A stretch of DNA of 51,939 nucleotides from Desulfatibacillum sp. GTDB taxonomy: Bacteria; Desulfobacterota; Desulfobacteria; Desulfobacterales; SpSt-501. The DNA is taken from positions 1 to 51,939 of the forward strand of contig DYEU01000011.1 in the NCBI GenBank assembly GCA_020725555.1, written 5' to 3'. The notes beneath the pieces are model-generated. The model did not search any database. It was not told the DNA's origin and was given only the letters and a program-made list of their open reading frames with translations. Position 1 is the stretch's first letter; each line of letters starts with the position of its first letter. Both the position numbers and the translations under genes were made by a program. Positions 16,925 to 24,512 of the stretch are shown here, piece after piece.

Positions 16925-18006
16925 GCCTTCCTCCCCTCCGCCGATCGCACCCAGGCCGAAAAAAGCGCCTCCAGGTCGTCCAGCTCGAGCTCCACGGCGA
17001 CCCCCCGCCCGATGCGCTCGAGGAAAATGAAGGCGATCCGGCTCCCGGAACGCTTCTTGTCCTTGCGCAGGCCCGCAAAGAGCGAGGCGGCGTCGGCCTC
17101 CGTCCGCCGCGGAAGCCCCAGGGCGTCGAGGAGGCGGAAGACCCGCTCGGCCTCCGGCCGCGGCAGGAGCCCCCGCTCGACCGAGAGCCCGGCGGCGATC
17201 GCCATGCCGACGCTCACCGCCTCGCCGTGGGAGAGGCCGGTCGCTTTCTCGATGGCGTGGCCGAAGCTGTGCCCGAAGTTGAGCAGGCGGCGCTCGCCCG
17301 CCTCGCGCTCGTCGCGCTCGACGATCGCGGCCTTGACGGCGATCGAGTCCCGCACCAGGCGCCGCGTCACCCCGGGCTCCAGGGCGGATGCGGCCGCGGC
17401 GTTTTCCTCGAGAAAGGTGAAGAGCGCGGGGTCGGCGATGAGCGCGTGCTTCACCACCTCGGCCAGCCCGTTGTTGCGTTCCCGGGGCGGCAGGGTCTCG
17501 AGGAGCCCGAGGTCGCAGAGCACGAATTCCGGCTGGCGGATGGTGCCGACGAGGTTCTTGAAGCCGCGGAGGTTGACCCCGTTTTTCCCGCCGATCGCGG
17601 CATCGACCTGGGCAAGCAGCGTCGTGGGCACGAAACCGACCGGCAGGCCTCGCAGGTAGGTCGCGGCGACGAAGCCCGTGACGTCGCAGACGACGCCGCC
17701 GCCCACGCCCACGAGAAAGGTCCCGCGGTCCGCCTCCAGCCGCAGGAGCTCCTCGTAGAGGCGCTCGGCATTGGCGAGCGTCTTCGCCTGCTCGCCTTCC
17801 CCCACGACCACGACCGGCCCGGCCGGGAGGCGGCCGCCATGGAGCCGGAGCACGGTCTCGTCGGCGAGCACGATCCGCGGCGCACCCCCGGTGAGCTCGT
17901 CCAGCTCCTCGATGCGGCCCCCCACGCGCAGGCGGCAGGCGCGGCCTGAACCGCGCAGGATCCTCTCCTCCGGGCCTGCCGGCTTGGCGTCCACTCTGGT
18001 GCTCAT
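16909..18006 (-). CDS. aroB: 3-dehydroquinate synthase
   Basis: 365-residue AroB converting DAHP to 3-dehydroquinate with NAD and a divalent metal. Motifs visible are GEGEQAKTLANAERLYEEL, the NAD loop GVGGGVVCDVTGFVAATYLRG, PTTLLAQVDAAIGGKNGVN, the metal ligands in LNFGHSFGHAIE and HGEAVSVGM. ATG at 18006 overlaps the aroF stop by four bases (ATGA); the longer open frame upstream runs through the aroF coding region and is not used. Confidence 0.96.
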   Translation of the reverse strand: MSTRVDAKPAGPEERILRGSGRACRLRVGGRIEELDELTGGAPRIVLADETVLRLHGGRLPAGPVVVVGEGEQAKTLANAERLYEELLRLEADRGTFLVGVGGGVVCDVTGFVAATYLRGLPVGFVPTTLLAQVDAAIGGKNGVNLRGFKNLVGTIRQPEFVLCDLGLLETLPPRERNNGLAEVVKHALIADPALFTFLEENAAAASALEPGVTRRLVRDSIAVKAAIVERDEREAGERRLLNFGHSFGHAIEKATGLSHGEAVSVGMAIAAGLSVERGLLPRPEAERVFRLLDALGLPRRTEADAASLFAGLRKDKKRSGSRIAFIFLERIGRGVAVELELDDLEALFSAWVRSAEGRKAWEHP

Positions 18007-19088
18007 GCGGCGGACCCCCCCCCGGCCGCGAGGCGCCGCGGCCCGGCCGCGAGTTCTTCGGCGGCCTCGAGCACCACCCGCTCCGTCGTCTCCCAGGAGA
18101 TGCACTCGTCGGTGATCGACACCCCGTAGGCGAGTCCTTCGGGCTTTCCCCGGAACGGCTGGTTTCCCTCGCGGAGGTGGCTTTCGAGCATGAGCCCGAC
18201 CAGGCTCCCGGTCCCGGCGAGCCGCTGTTCGATCACGCTTTTCCAGGCGATCTCCTGCCCCTGGTGCTTTTTCCAGCTGTTGCCGTGGCTGCAGTCGACG
18301 AGCAAGGTCTCGGGCAGGCCGTGGGCGATCAGGCTCAGCCGCGCCTCGGCGATGCTCAGCGGATCGTAGTTCGGCCTGCGGCCGCCGCGCAGGACCAGGT
18401 GGCAGGCGGGGTTTCCTTTCGTCCGCACGACGGCCGTGTAGCCTTCGGGGTCGACGCCGAGGAAGCTCTGGGGGGTGCGCGCGGCGATGAGCGCATGGAT
18501 CGCGGGCAGGATGTTCCCGTCGGTTCCGTTCTTGATGCCGACGGGCATCGAAAGCCCGCTCGCCAGCGCCCGGTGGGCCGGGCTCTCGGCCGTTCGCGCG
18601 CCGATCGCCCCCCAGCTCACGAGATCGGCGAGGTACTGCGGGGTCACCATCTCGACCATCTCGGTCCCCGCCGGAAGGCCCATCTCCTGAATCCGCAGCA
18701 AAAGCAGCCGGGCGCGCCGCAGCCCCTCGTTCAGGTCGCAGCTGCCGTCGAGGCGGGGGTCGTTGATGAAGCCCTTCCAGCCGACCGTGGTGCGCGGTTT
18801 CTCGAAGTAGACGCGCATCACGACCAGGAAGACCTCCGCGACGCGCTGCTGGAGCCCGCGGAGCCGCTCGGCGTACTCGAGCGCGCTTTGCTCCTCGTGG
18901 ATCGAGCAGGGGCCGACGACGAGCAGAAGCCGCGGGTCGCGGCGCTCGAGGACCCGCTGGATCGCCCGGCGGGATTCGACGACCGTCCGGCCGGCCTGGG
19001 CCGAAACCGGGATGTCCTCCTTCATCCGCCGCGGCGAGACCAGCCTCCCGTAACCCGCGACCCGGAGATCATCGGTGAATGTAGGCAT
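18003..19088 (-). CDS. 3-deoxy-7-phosphoheptulonate synthase (class I, AroFGH type)
   Basis: 361-residue DAHP synthase, the committed step from PEP and erythrose 4-phosphate. It is the E. coli-type (I-alpha) enzyme: LLVVGPCSIHEEQSALEYAE, RVYFEKPRTTVGWKGFINDP, PVGIKNGTDGN, LVLRGGRRPNYD, DCSHGNSWKKH and SLVGLMLESHL are all present. The allosteric specificity (Phe, Tyr or Trp) cannot be read reliably. ATG at 19088 follows AAGGAGG. It is the first structural gene after the attenuator, so leader read-through sets expression of all five aromatic genes. Confidence 0.96.
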   Translation of the reverse strand: MPTFTDDLRVAGYGRLVSPRRMKEDIPVSAQAGRTVVESRRAIQRVLERRDPRLLLVVGPCSIHEEQSALEYAERLRGLQQRVAEVFLVVMRVYFEKPRTTVGWKGFINDPRLDGSCDLNEGLRRARLLLLRIQEMGLPAGTEMVEMVTPQYLADLVSWGAIGARTAESPAHRALASGLSMPVGIKNGTDGNILPAIHALIAARTPQSFLGVDPEGYTAVVRTKGNPACHLVLRGGRRPNYDPLSIAEARLSLIAHGLPETLLVDCSHGNSWKKHQGQEIAWKSVIEQRLAGTGSLVGLMLESHLREGNQPFRGKPEGLAYGVSITDECISWETTERVVLEAAEELAAGPRRLAAGGGSAA

Positions 19089-19144
19089 GGCGGCCCTCCT
19101 TTTCGGAAACCGCCGGGGGTGGAAACCGCCTGCGGCTCCCCCCC

Positions 19145-19180
19145 AAAAAAAACCGCGGGCGGCTTTTTTCCGCCCGCGGT
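19145..19180 (-). terminator. Intrinsic terminator of the aromatic-operon attenuator
   Basis: On the minus strand a perfect 11-bp stem is formed by ACCGCGGGCGG (19180-19170) and CCGCCCGCGGT (19162-19152) with a 7-base loop, followed by a run of eight T (19152-19145). It lies 30 bases after the leader peptide stop codon and 56 bases before the aroF ATG. Its 5' arm can instead pair with an identical copy of the 3' arm inside the leader gene (19228-19218). Confidence 0.95.
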
Positions 19181-19228
19181 CTGAGATTCTTCGTTTGGTG
19201 GGTTAGGGGATCAGCGCACCGCGGGCGG
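19170..19228 (-). promoter_or_regulatory. Antiterminator pairing segments of the attenuator
   Basis: Segment A, CCGCCCGCGGT (19228-19218, within the last leader codons), is exactly complementary over 11 bases to segment B, ACCGCGGGCGG (19180-19170). B is also the 5' arm of the terminator, so the A:B and B:C structures are mutually exclusive. The last of the paired Tyr codons ends at 19244, 15 bases before segment A. A ribosome stalled there would leave A free to form the antiterminator, whereas one reaching the stop at 19211 would cover A and allow termination. Confidence 0.85.
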
Positions 19229-19288
19229 ACCGGCCTTGCGGCGATAATAAAAGAACGTGCTCCAAAAGCCCCGGGGCGCCCGCTTCAT
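19211..19288 (-). CDS. Aromatic amino acid leader peptide (attenuator control peptide)
   Basis: A 25-codon reading frame, too short for routine gene calling. It starts with ATG at 19288 after an AGGAG motif and stops with TGA at 19211-19213. Its middle reads GFWSTFFYYRRK: Phe, Trp, Phe-Phe and Tyr-Tyr codons in a nine-residue span, then basic residues and a Gly-Pro-Pro-Ala-Val-Arg end. That composition is exactly what is expected for a control peptide whose translation measures charged tRNA-Phe, tRNA-Tyr and tRNA-Trp. The last codons contain the antiterminator strand. It precedes a perfect terminator and the aroF-aroB-aroE-aroA-tyrA operon. The role is inferred from the geometry, which is very specific. 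Confidence 0.88.
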   Translation of the reverse strand: MKRAPRGFWSTFFYYRRKAGPPAVR

Positions 19289-19317
19289 CGCCTTTTCTCT
19301 CCTAAGCTTGAGGCTCC

Positions 19318-19346
19318 TTTTCCCCCGTCTGCGGCCCGCTTGTCAA
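19318..19346 (-). promoter_or_regulatory. Possible promoter of the aromatic operon leader
   Basis: A perfect -35 TTGACA lies on the minus strand at 19346-19341, overlapping the 3' end of the HAD gene. The -10 window 17 bases on (GGAAAA, 19323-19318) is poor. A start near 19311 would give a leader of about 23 bases before the control peptide ATG, which suits an attenuator. Transcription could also enter from pgk and the HAD gene. Confidence 0.4.
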
Positions 19347-20002
19347 GCCTTTTTGCGCTCCCCGAGAAGAAGCCCCGCGATGCCCGCGAGGTCGGGGAGG
19401 ACGGCGACGGCGCCGGCCGCGCGCAGCTCCCCGGCGCTCGAGAAGCCGGTGAGCACGCCGTAGCCGCAAACCCCCGCCGCACGGGCCATGGCCATGTCCT
19501 CGACCGCGTCCCCGACGAAGGCCGCACGTTCCGGCCCGGCCCCCAGGCGCGCAAGAAGCGCCTGCAGCGCCTCCGGCGAGGGCTTGGGGCGTGGGGCCTC
19601 CCCGAAAAAGAGGCTCGCCGCGAAAAGCCGCGCGAGCGCCGGGGGGAAAAAGGCCTCGAAGAGCTCGCGGAAGGTGTTGGAAACGAGCCCCAGGCGGAAA
19701 CGCCGCGCAAGGGCCCCGAGAACCTCCCGGGTGTCGGGGAACAGGCGGACCCCGCCCGCGGCGAGCTCGCGGTAGATCCGGCGCCGGCGCCGGAGGATCT
19801 CCTCCCACCGGCTCTCCGTGACCTCCTCGCCGAGCAGCGCCCGCCGCTTGGCCGAGGGCGGAAGCGACACGCAGCGGGCGATCTCCTCGCGGGCGACCGG
19901 GAAGCCCGCCTCGCGCAAGGCCTCGCGGTAGGAATCGACCACCAGCGGGAGATCGTCCACGAGGGTGCCGTCATAGTCGAACACGACGACCTCGAGCCGC
20001 AC
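19343..20002 (-). CDS. HAD-superfamily phosphatase (phosphoglycolate phosphatase-like)
   Basis: 219-residue HAD hydrolase. Motif I is VVFDYDGTLVDD with the nucleophilic and acid Asp, motif II the Ser in GLVSNTF, motif III the Lys in RPKPSPEAL, and motif IV FVGDAVEDMAMARAAG. The helical cap between residues 17 and 85 places it with the Gph/PGP group. The start is GTG at 20002, six bases after the pgk stop, so the pair is likely co-transcribed; removal of 2-phosphoglycolate or a related phosphate would fit but is not proven. Confidence 0.85.
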   Translation of the reverse strand: MRLEVVVFDYDGTLVDDLPLVVDSYREALREAGFPVAREEIARCVSLPPSAKRRALLGEEVTESRWEEILRRRRRIYRELAAGGVRLFPDTREVLGALARRFRLGLVSNTFRELFEAFFPPALARLFAASLFFGEAPRPKPSPEALQALLARLGAGPERAAFVGDAVEDMAMARAAGVCGYGVLTGFSSAGELRAAGAVAVLPDLAGIAGLLLGERKKA

Positions 20003-20008
20003 GGCGCC

Positions 20009-21205
20009 CTACCGATCGGTCAGCGCGGCGACCCCGGGGAGCACCTTGCCCTCGAGGAACTCGAGCGAGGCCCCGCCGCCGGTCGAGACGTGGGAGACCT
20101 TCGCCGCGAGCCCCGCGCGCTCGAGCGCGGCGGCCGAGTCCCCGCCGCCCACGATGGTCGTCGCACCCCGTGCGGTCGCCTCGGCGAGCGCCCGGGCGAT
20201 CCCGAGCGTCCCGCGGGCCGCGGGCTCGATTTCGAAAACGCCCATCGGCCCGTTCCAGAGCACCGTCTTCGCCTCCCGGAGCACGGCGCCGAAGCGTTCC
20301 ACGCTTTGCGGGCCGATGTCCACCCCCGCCCAGCCGGCGGGGATCTCGGTTGCGGCGACGGCCCGGAGCGCGCCCACCCGCCCCGCCTTGAGATCAAGGA
20401 GGTCGGTCACGACCACGTCGGGCGGCAGCATGAGCTTCTCCCCGGCCTCGGCCGTCAATCTCCGGGCGAGCTCGACGCGGTCCTCCTCGACGAGCGAGGA
20501 GCCCGTCTCGAGGCCGGCGGCCTTGTAGAAGGTGAAGGCCATGCCGCCGCCCACGAGGATCCGCTCGACCCGCGGCAGGAGCCGCGCGATGACGTCGATC
20601 TTGCCCGAGATCTTGGCCCCCCCGAGCACGGCGACGAAGGGCCGGCGGGGGTTTTCGAGCGCGCCGCCCAGGTAGTCGAGTTCCTTTTTCATCAAGAGCC
20701 CGGCCGCGCACCGACCGAAGAAACGCGTGACCCCCTCGGTCGAGGCGTGCGCCCGGTGGGCGGTCCCGAAGGCGTCGTTCACGTAGAGCTCCCCCAGGCG
20801 CGCAAGCTTCCTCGCGAACTCGGGGTCGTTGGCCTCCTCCTCCGGGTGGAAGCGCAGGTTCTCGAGCAAGAGCACCTCGCCGTCCCGGAGCGCGGCGGCC
20901 TTCGCCTCGGCCTCCGGGCCCACGCAGTCGGCGGCGAAGAGGACCGGCCGGCCGAGAAGGCCGGCCAGCGCCTCGGCGCAGGGCTTGAGGGAAAACTCCG
21001 GGGAAGGCTTGCCCTTCGGGCGGCCCAGGTGCGACATGAGGATCACGCGCGCCCCGCGCTCGAGGAGCAGCCGCAGCGTCGGCAGCGTGGCGCGCAGGCG
21101 CGTGTCGTCCGCGACCCGCCCCTCCTTGAGGGGGACGTTGAAGTCGACGCGGACCAGGACACGGCGCCCGCGAACCTCCAGGTCTTCGATCGTCAGCTTG
21201 CTCAT
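20009..21205 (-). CDS. pgk: Phosphoglycerate kinase
   Basis: 398-residue PGK of glycolysis/gluconeogenesis, transferring phosphate between 1,3-bisphosphoglycerate and [89 protein letters not shown], and [13 protein letters not shown] with [13 protein letters not shown] are all intact. ATG at 21205 follows AAGGAGG; the open frame upstream of it is read-through of the promoter region. gapA and tpi are not nearby. Confidence 0.97.
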   Translation of the reverse strand: MSKLTIEDLEVRGRRVLVRVDFNVPLKEGRVADDTRLRATLPTLRLLLERGARVILMSHLGRPKGKPSPEFSLKPCAEALAGLLGRPVLFAADCVGPEAEAKAAALRDGEVLLLENLRFHPEEEANDPEFARKLARLGELYVNDAFGTAHRAHASTEGVTRFFGRCAAGLLMKKELDYLGGALENPRRPFVAVLGGAKISGKIDVIARLLPRVERILVGGGMAFTFYKAAGLETGSSLVEEDRVELARRLTAEAGEKLMLPPDVVVTDLLDLKAGRVGALRAVAATEIPAGWAGVDIGPQSVERFGAVLREAKTVLWNGPMGVFEIEPAARGTLGIARALAEATARGATTIVGGGDSAAALERAGLAAKVSHVSTGGGASLEFLEGKVLPGVAALTDR

Positions 21206-21273
21206 CGCCTGCCTCCTTGGAGGTGGGTTCGAGGAGGAAAACGCCCGGCCGCCGCTTCGACCGGTTTCCGACC

Positions 21274-21303
21274 ATTGTAGGCCGCGCCGGGCCCTTCGCG
21301 CAA
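21274..21303 (-). promoter_or_regulatory. Probable pgk promoter
   Basis: On the minus strand TTGCGC (21303-21298) is followed after 18 bases by TACAAT (21279-21274, five of six consensus -10 bases). The start would be near 21267, about 60 bases before the pgk ATG. Confidence 0.6.
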
Positions 21304-21352
21304 GCGGGCGGCACGGATTGACTTCACCGCCCGCCCGTGGTGAAACCGCGCC

Positions 21353-22522
21353 ATGCGCACCCGGCACCGCGTCGTTTTCCAGGATGCCGCCGATCTCTCC
21401 TTTCTCGAGGCGGCAAGCGTGGAACTCGTCCTCACCTCCCCGCCCTACCCGATGATCGCCATGTGGGACCAGGCCTTCAGCCGCCGGGACCGGCGGATCG
21501 CCCCGGCCCTGCGGGAGGGGGATGGCTGGCAGGCCTTCGGGTGGATGCACGAGGCGCTCGACCGCGTCTGGCGCGAGGCCCATCGCGTGCTGCGGCCGGG
21601 CGGCTTCGCCTGCATCGTCGTCGGCGACGCCGTGCGCAGCCTGCGGGGCCGCTTCGCCCTCTACCCCAACCACGCGCGGATCCTCCAGGCGCTGCTCGAG
21701 ATAGGCTTCACCCCGCTGCCCTCGATCCTGTGGCGCAAGCAGACCAACGCGCCCACGAAGTTCATGGGCTCGGGGATGTACCCGGCGGGCGCCTATGTCA
21801 CCCTCGAGCACGAGCACATCCTGATCGCCCGCAAGGGCGGCCCCCGGTCTTTCACGGCGATCGAGGAAAAACGGCGGCGCCGCGAGAGCGCCCTCTTCTG
21901 GGAAGAGCGCAACGGCTGGTATTCCGACGTCTGGTTCGATCTCAAGGGCACCCGGCAGGAACGCCTGTCGGCTTCGGGGCGGGACCGCAGCGGGGCCTTT
22001 CCCTTCGAGCTCGCCTACCGCCTGATCTGCATGCACACGATCCGCGGCGACACCGTGCTCGACCCCTTCCTGGGGACCGGGACGACGCTGCGCGCAGCGG
22101 CCGCGGCCGGCCGGCACTCCGTAGGCTGCGAGATCGAGAAGGACCTGCGGGCCGAGATCTTCGCCGACCCCGCCCGCTGGCTGCCCGCGGCGCGGCACCG
22201 CGCCGCCTCCCGGCTCGAGGAGCATCGGGTCTTTGTCGCAGCGCGCCGCGCATCCGGGAAAACGCTGCTCCACGAAAGCCGCCGCTACGGGTTCCCGGTG
22301 ATCACGCGGCAGGAGAGCGAGCTTTGGATTCCGCTTCCCGCAGCGGCCCGGCGGGAGGCGGAAGACCTCTGGGTCGTCTCCTACGACGAGCCCCCGGCCC
22401 CGCCCGCGGCCGCCGACCCCCCGGCCGGCGGCCCCGCGCCCCCCGGCCGCCTCCCCGGCAGGAGGCGCCGCCGCCATCCCCCGCCGCGGCAGGCGTCCTT
22501 CACTTGGGATGAAAGCGGCTGA
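21353..22522 (+). CDS. Solitary DNA methyltransferase (beta-class N4-cytosine/N6-adenine)
   Basis: 389-residue amino-methyltransferase. Motif IV is LVLTSPPYP near residue 30 and the AdoMet motif [10 protein letters not shown], follows near residue 240, the order of the beta class. The SPPY form of motif IV is usual for N4-cytosine or some N6-adenine enzymes. The target site is unknown. No restriction endonuclease or specificity gene is nearby, so it is an orphan methyltransferase, perhaps regulatory. Its last 50 residues are Pro/Arg-rich and overlap the convergent YSC84-like gene by 23 bases. A weak promoter (TTGACT at 21318, TGAAAC at 21341) precedes the ATG and no clear ribosome binding site is seen. 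Confidence 0.88.
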   Translation: MRTRHRVVFQDAADLSFLEAASVELVLTSPPYPMIAMWDQAFSRRDRRIAPALREGDGWQAFGWMHEALDRVWREAHRVLRPGGFACIVVGDAVRSLRGRFALYPNHARILQALLEIGFTPLPSILWRKQTNAPTKFMGSGMYPAGAYVTLEHEHILIARKGGPRSFTAIEEKRRRRESALFWEERNGWYSDVWFDLKGTRQERLSASGRDRSGAFPFELAYRLICMHTIRGDTVLDPFLGTGTTLRAAAAAGRHSVGCEIEKDLRAEIFADPARWLPAARHRAASRLEEHRVFVAARRASGKTLLHESRRYGFPVITRQESELWIPLPAAARREAEDLWVVSYDEPPAPPAAADPPAGGPAPPGRLPGRRRRRHPPPRQASFTWDESG

Positions 22523-23081
22523 ACTTCGCCCCTTTCAGGGAGATGTCGGCCATCAGCCCTTTCACGTCGAAGACGAAGCCGATGATCGGCTCCTTCATGC
22601 GGGTGAAGTCCACGCGCTCCCCGCCCCCCAGGTTCACGAGGGCGACGTTGCCGTCGATCCCGACCTCCCAGCCTTCGCTTGCCTGGAAGCCGCGCAGCGC
22701 CTCCTCGGTCATGAAGAGGATGACGATGTCCTTGGCCTGGCCGCCGATCTGCAGGCCGATCGACCCCGAGGCGAGGCGGTAATAGCCCGCCGTCTTCCCC
22801 CCGACCCGCAGGGCCCCCTCGCCGTATTCGCCGCCGAGGATGAAGCCCGCCTTGATGACGCCCGGCATGACGAGAATGCCTTTCGCCTGTGCGGTGAGCT
22901 CGCGGCCGCCGCCGACCTGCTTGGCGAACCGCTCCAGGCAGGCCTTCACCGCCGCCTGGATCTCGCTTGCGCTCTTGGCCGCGGCGCTCGGCGCGGCCGC
23001 CGCCAGAAGCCCCAGGGCGAGCAGGGAAAGCCAAAACACCCCTCTCCGGGTCCGGCCGGCCGTCGGCAGATGTCTGCTCAT
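22500..23081 (-). CDS. Secreted YSC84-related lipid-binding-domain protein
   Basis: 193 residues. Residues 1-35 form a signal peptide ([24 protein letters not shown]), so the product is exported to the periplasm or outer envelope. The mature part carries the Ysc84-type features [49 protein letters not shown] and a Gly-rich end ([16 protein letters not shown]). Bacterial members are annotated as lipid-binding but poorly characterised. The gene lies downstream of the divergent Dus homologue on the opposite strand from the methyltransferase it overlaps at the 3' end. Confidence 0.85.
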   Translation of the reverse strand: MSRHLPTAGRTRRGVFWLSLLALGLLAAAAPSAAAKSASEIQAAVKACLERFAKQVGGGRELTAQAKGILVMPGVIKAGFILGGEYGEGALRVGGKTAGYYRLASGSIGLQIGGQAKDIVILFMTEEALRGFQASEGWEVGIDGNVALVNLGGGERVDFTRMKEPIIGFVFDVKGLMADISLKGAKFSRFHPK

Positions 23082-23129
23082 GGTGGCGTTCTCCTTTCCG
23101 CCCGTCCGGCACAGGGACGGGGTCGCGTG

Positions 23130-24188
23130 TCATTGAAAATAATTGCGGTTGGGGACCCGGCAAACCCCGGGGGAGGCAGCGAAAAACCCCTCGATGGCTT
23201 GGCGCGCGGCCCCCATGTCGGCTGCGCCCTGCACGCGGCGGAAGAGCTCGTGGCCGAACGTGAAGTTGGCCGCGTAGTAAAACATGAAGCGCCGCAGGCG
23301 GACAAGCGCGTCGCGGGGGGCGAAGTGGCGCTCGAGAAGGGCGTGCAGCCGCAGGGCCGTCTCGCGCCAGGGCTCCCGCCCGGCCGGGGCGAGCCCGGTC
23401 CATGCGGCGAAGACCCACGGCCGGGCGACGGCGATCCGGCCGAGGGCGACCCCGTCGCAGCCCGTTTCGCGGAGCATGCGCAGGCAGCCCTCGGCGTCGA
23501 CGACCTCGCCGTTGCCGAAGACCGGGATGCGCACCGCGGCTTTCACGCGGCCGATCGCCTCCCAGCGCGCGGGCCGCGCCCGGCGATCCGGGGCCACCCG
23601 CGGGTGGAAGGTGAGCGCATCGGCCCCGGCCGCCTCGAAGGCGCGCGCCATCGCCGCCGCGGCCTCGGGGTCGTCGCCCCGGCCCATGCGGAACTTGACC
23701 GTGACCGGGATGCGCACGGCGCGGCGCACCCGCTCGAGGATCGACAGCGCCGCTTCCGGCCGCCGCAGAAGCTCCGCGCCGCCGCCCCGGCGGCAGATCG
23801 TCGCCGCCGCGCAGCTGAAATTGAGGTCCACGCCGAAAAACCCCTCGGCCTCGATGCGGGCGGCGGCCCGGGCCATGGCCTCGGGCTCCGCGCCCACGAT
23901 CTGGCAGACCAGACGCGGCAGCTCCTGCGGCCGCCAGCGGAAATGGTTCGAGACGCGGGGGTTTTCCGTGGGGATGGTCTTGGCGCTGCACATCTCCGAA
24001 AAAAGGAGCGCGCAGCCGCCGAACTCGTCGAGAAGCTCGCGGAAAGCGACGTGGCCGAGCATGCTCATCGAGGCGAAGACAAGCCGCCCCGGGATGCTCC
24101 GCCCCCCGATCGCAAGCTCCCGCCGGAGAAGCCGGGGAAGGGCTTCCGGCAACGGCGCGGGTGCGCCGGCGGTGGGTTCCGGTTCCAT
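23130..24188 (-). CDS. tRNA-dihydrouridine synthase family protein, divergent
   Basis: 352-residue TIM-barrel flavoprotein of the Dus family (FMN/NADPH-dependent reduction of uridine in tRNA). The catalytic cysteine is kept (Cys126 in VDLNFSCAAATICRRGGGAELL), and FSEMCSAK, VTVKFRMG, VFGNGEVVDAEG and GVALGRIAVARPWVF match the barrel strands. Two features are unusual: the CPxxK active-site motif reads CAAAT, and the N-terminal APMxG motif reads ASMSM. It could be an altered-specificity Dus or a related oxidoreductase. ATG at 24188 is plausible; an extra N-terminal 20 residues precede the barrel. Confidence 0.78.
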   Translation of the reverse strand: MEPEPTAGAPAPLPEALPRLLRRELAIGGRSIPGRLVFASMSMLGHVAFRELLDEFGGCALLFSEMCSAKTIPTENPRVSNHFRWRPQELPRLVCQIVGAEPEAMARAAARIEAEGFFGVDLNFSCAAATICRRGGGAELLRRPEAALSILERVRRAVRIPVTVKFRMGRGDDPEAAAAMARAFEAAGADALTFHPRVAPDRRARPARWEAIGRVKAAVRIPVFGNGEVVDAEGCLRMLRETGCDGVALGRIAVARPWVFAAWTGLAPAGREPWRETALRLHALLERHFAPRDALVRLRRFMFYYAANFTFGHELFRRVQGAADMGAARQAIEGFFAASPGVCRVPNRNYFQ

Positions 24189-24263
24189 GGACGCTCTCTC
24201 GATCTTCGGCTCCTCGCTGCGGGAGGCCGACCCGCCCTCCCCTGGATCGAGGCGGGCGGTTCA

Positions 24264-24272
24264 TGCTATACG
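24264..24272 (+). promoter_or_regulatory. Possible extended -10 promoter for the coiled-coil/PfkB operon
   Basis: TGC followed by TATACG forms an extended -10 element 51 bases before the ATG at 24324. No good -35 is visible upstream, which extended -10 promoters can tolerate. This is the only AT-rich patch in the gap between the Dus-like gene and the next gene. Confidence 0.35.
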
Positions 24273-24323
24273 GCGAAGCAACGCCGTTTGCGACCGCGCC
24301 TCCCGCACCTCCGGGAAAGACCC

Positions 24324-24512
24324 ATGTCCATCCGCCTCCTCGCCCGCGAACTCTACCGCCTGCAGCAGGAGGTCGAGCGGCTGCGCCGCGAACTCGAGGC
24401 CTGCCCGCCCGAAGAGCGGCCGCGGCGCGAAGCCCTCCTGCGCGCAAGCGAGCGCGAGCGCGACCGGCTGCGCGCCGCGCTCGAGGCCGAGAAAGACCGC
24501 TCCCGGCCATGA
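24324..24512 (+). CDS. Small coiled-coil protein coupled to a PfkB kinase gene
   Basis: 62-residue, highly charged helical protein (RLLARELYRLQQEVERLRRE then repeated Glu/Arg heptads) with no recognisable family. The heptads at residues 8-27 and 36-58 suggest two antiparallel helices. The start ATG at 24324 has only a weak GGGAAAG upstream. Its stop overlaps the start of the kinase gene (ATGA), implying that the two are translated together. Similar short helical hypothetical proteins occur beside metabolic genes in related genomes; function unknown. Confidence 0.7.
   Translation: MSIRLLARELYRLQQEVERLRRELEACPPEERPRREALLRASERERDRLRAALEAEKDRSRP

Noticed and set aside
20009-22477. Extension of the pgk frame to 822 codons
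   Set aside because: The extra 420 residues are opposite the methyltransferase gene. The clear AAGGAGG site and family N terminus put the start at 21205.
23082-23129. Terminator between the YSC84-like gene and the Dus-like gene
   Set aside because: The gap has no stem with a T run, so the two may be co-transcribed.
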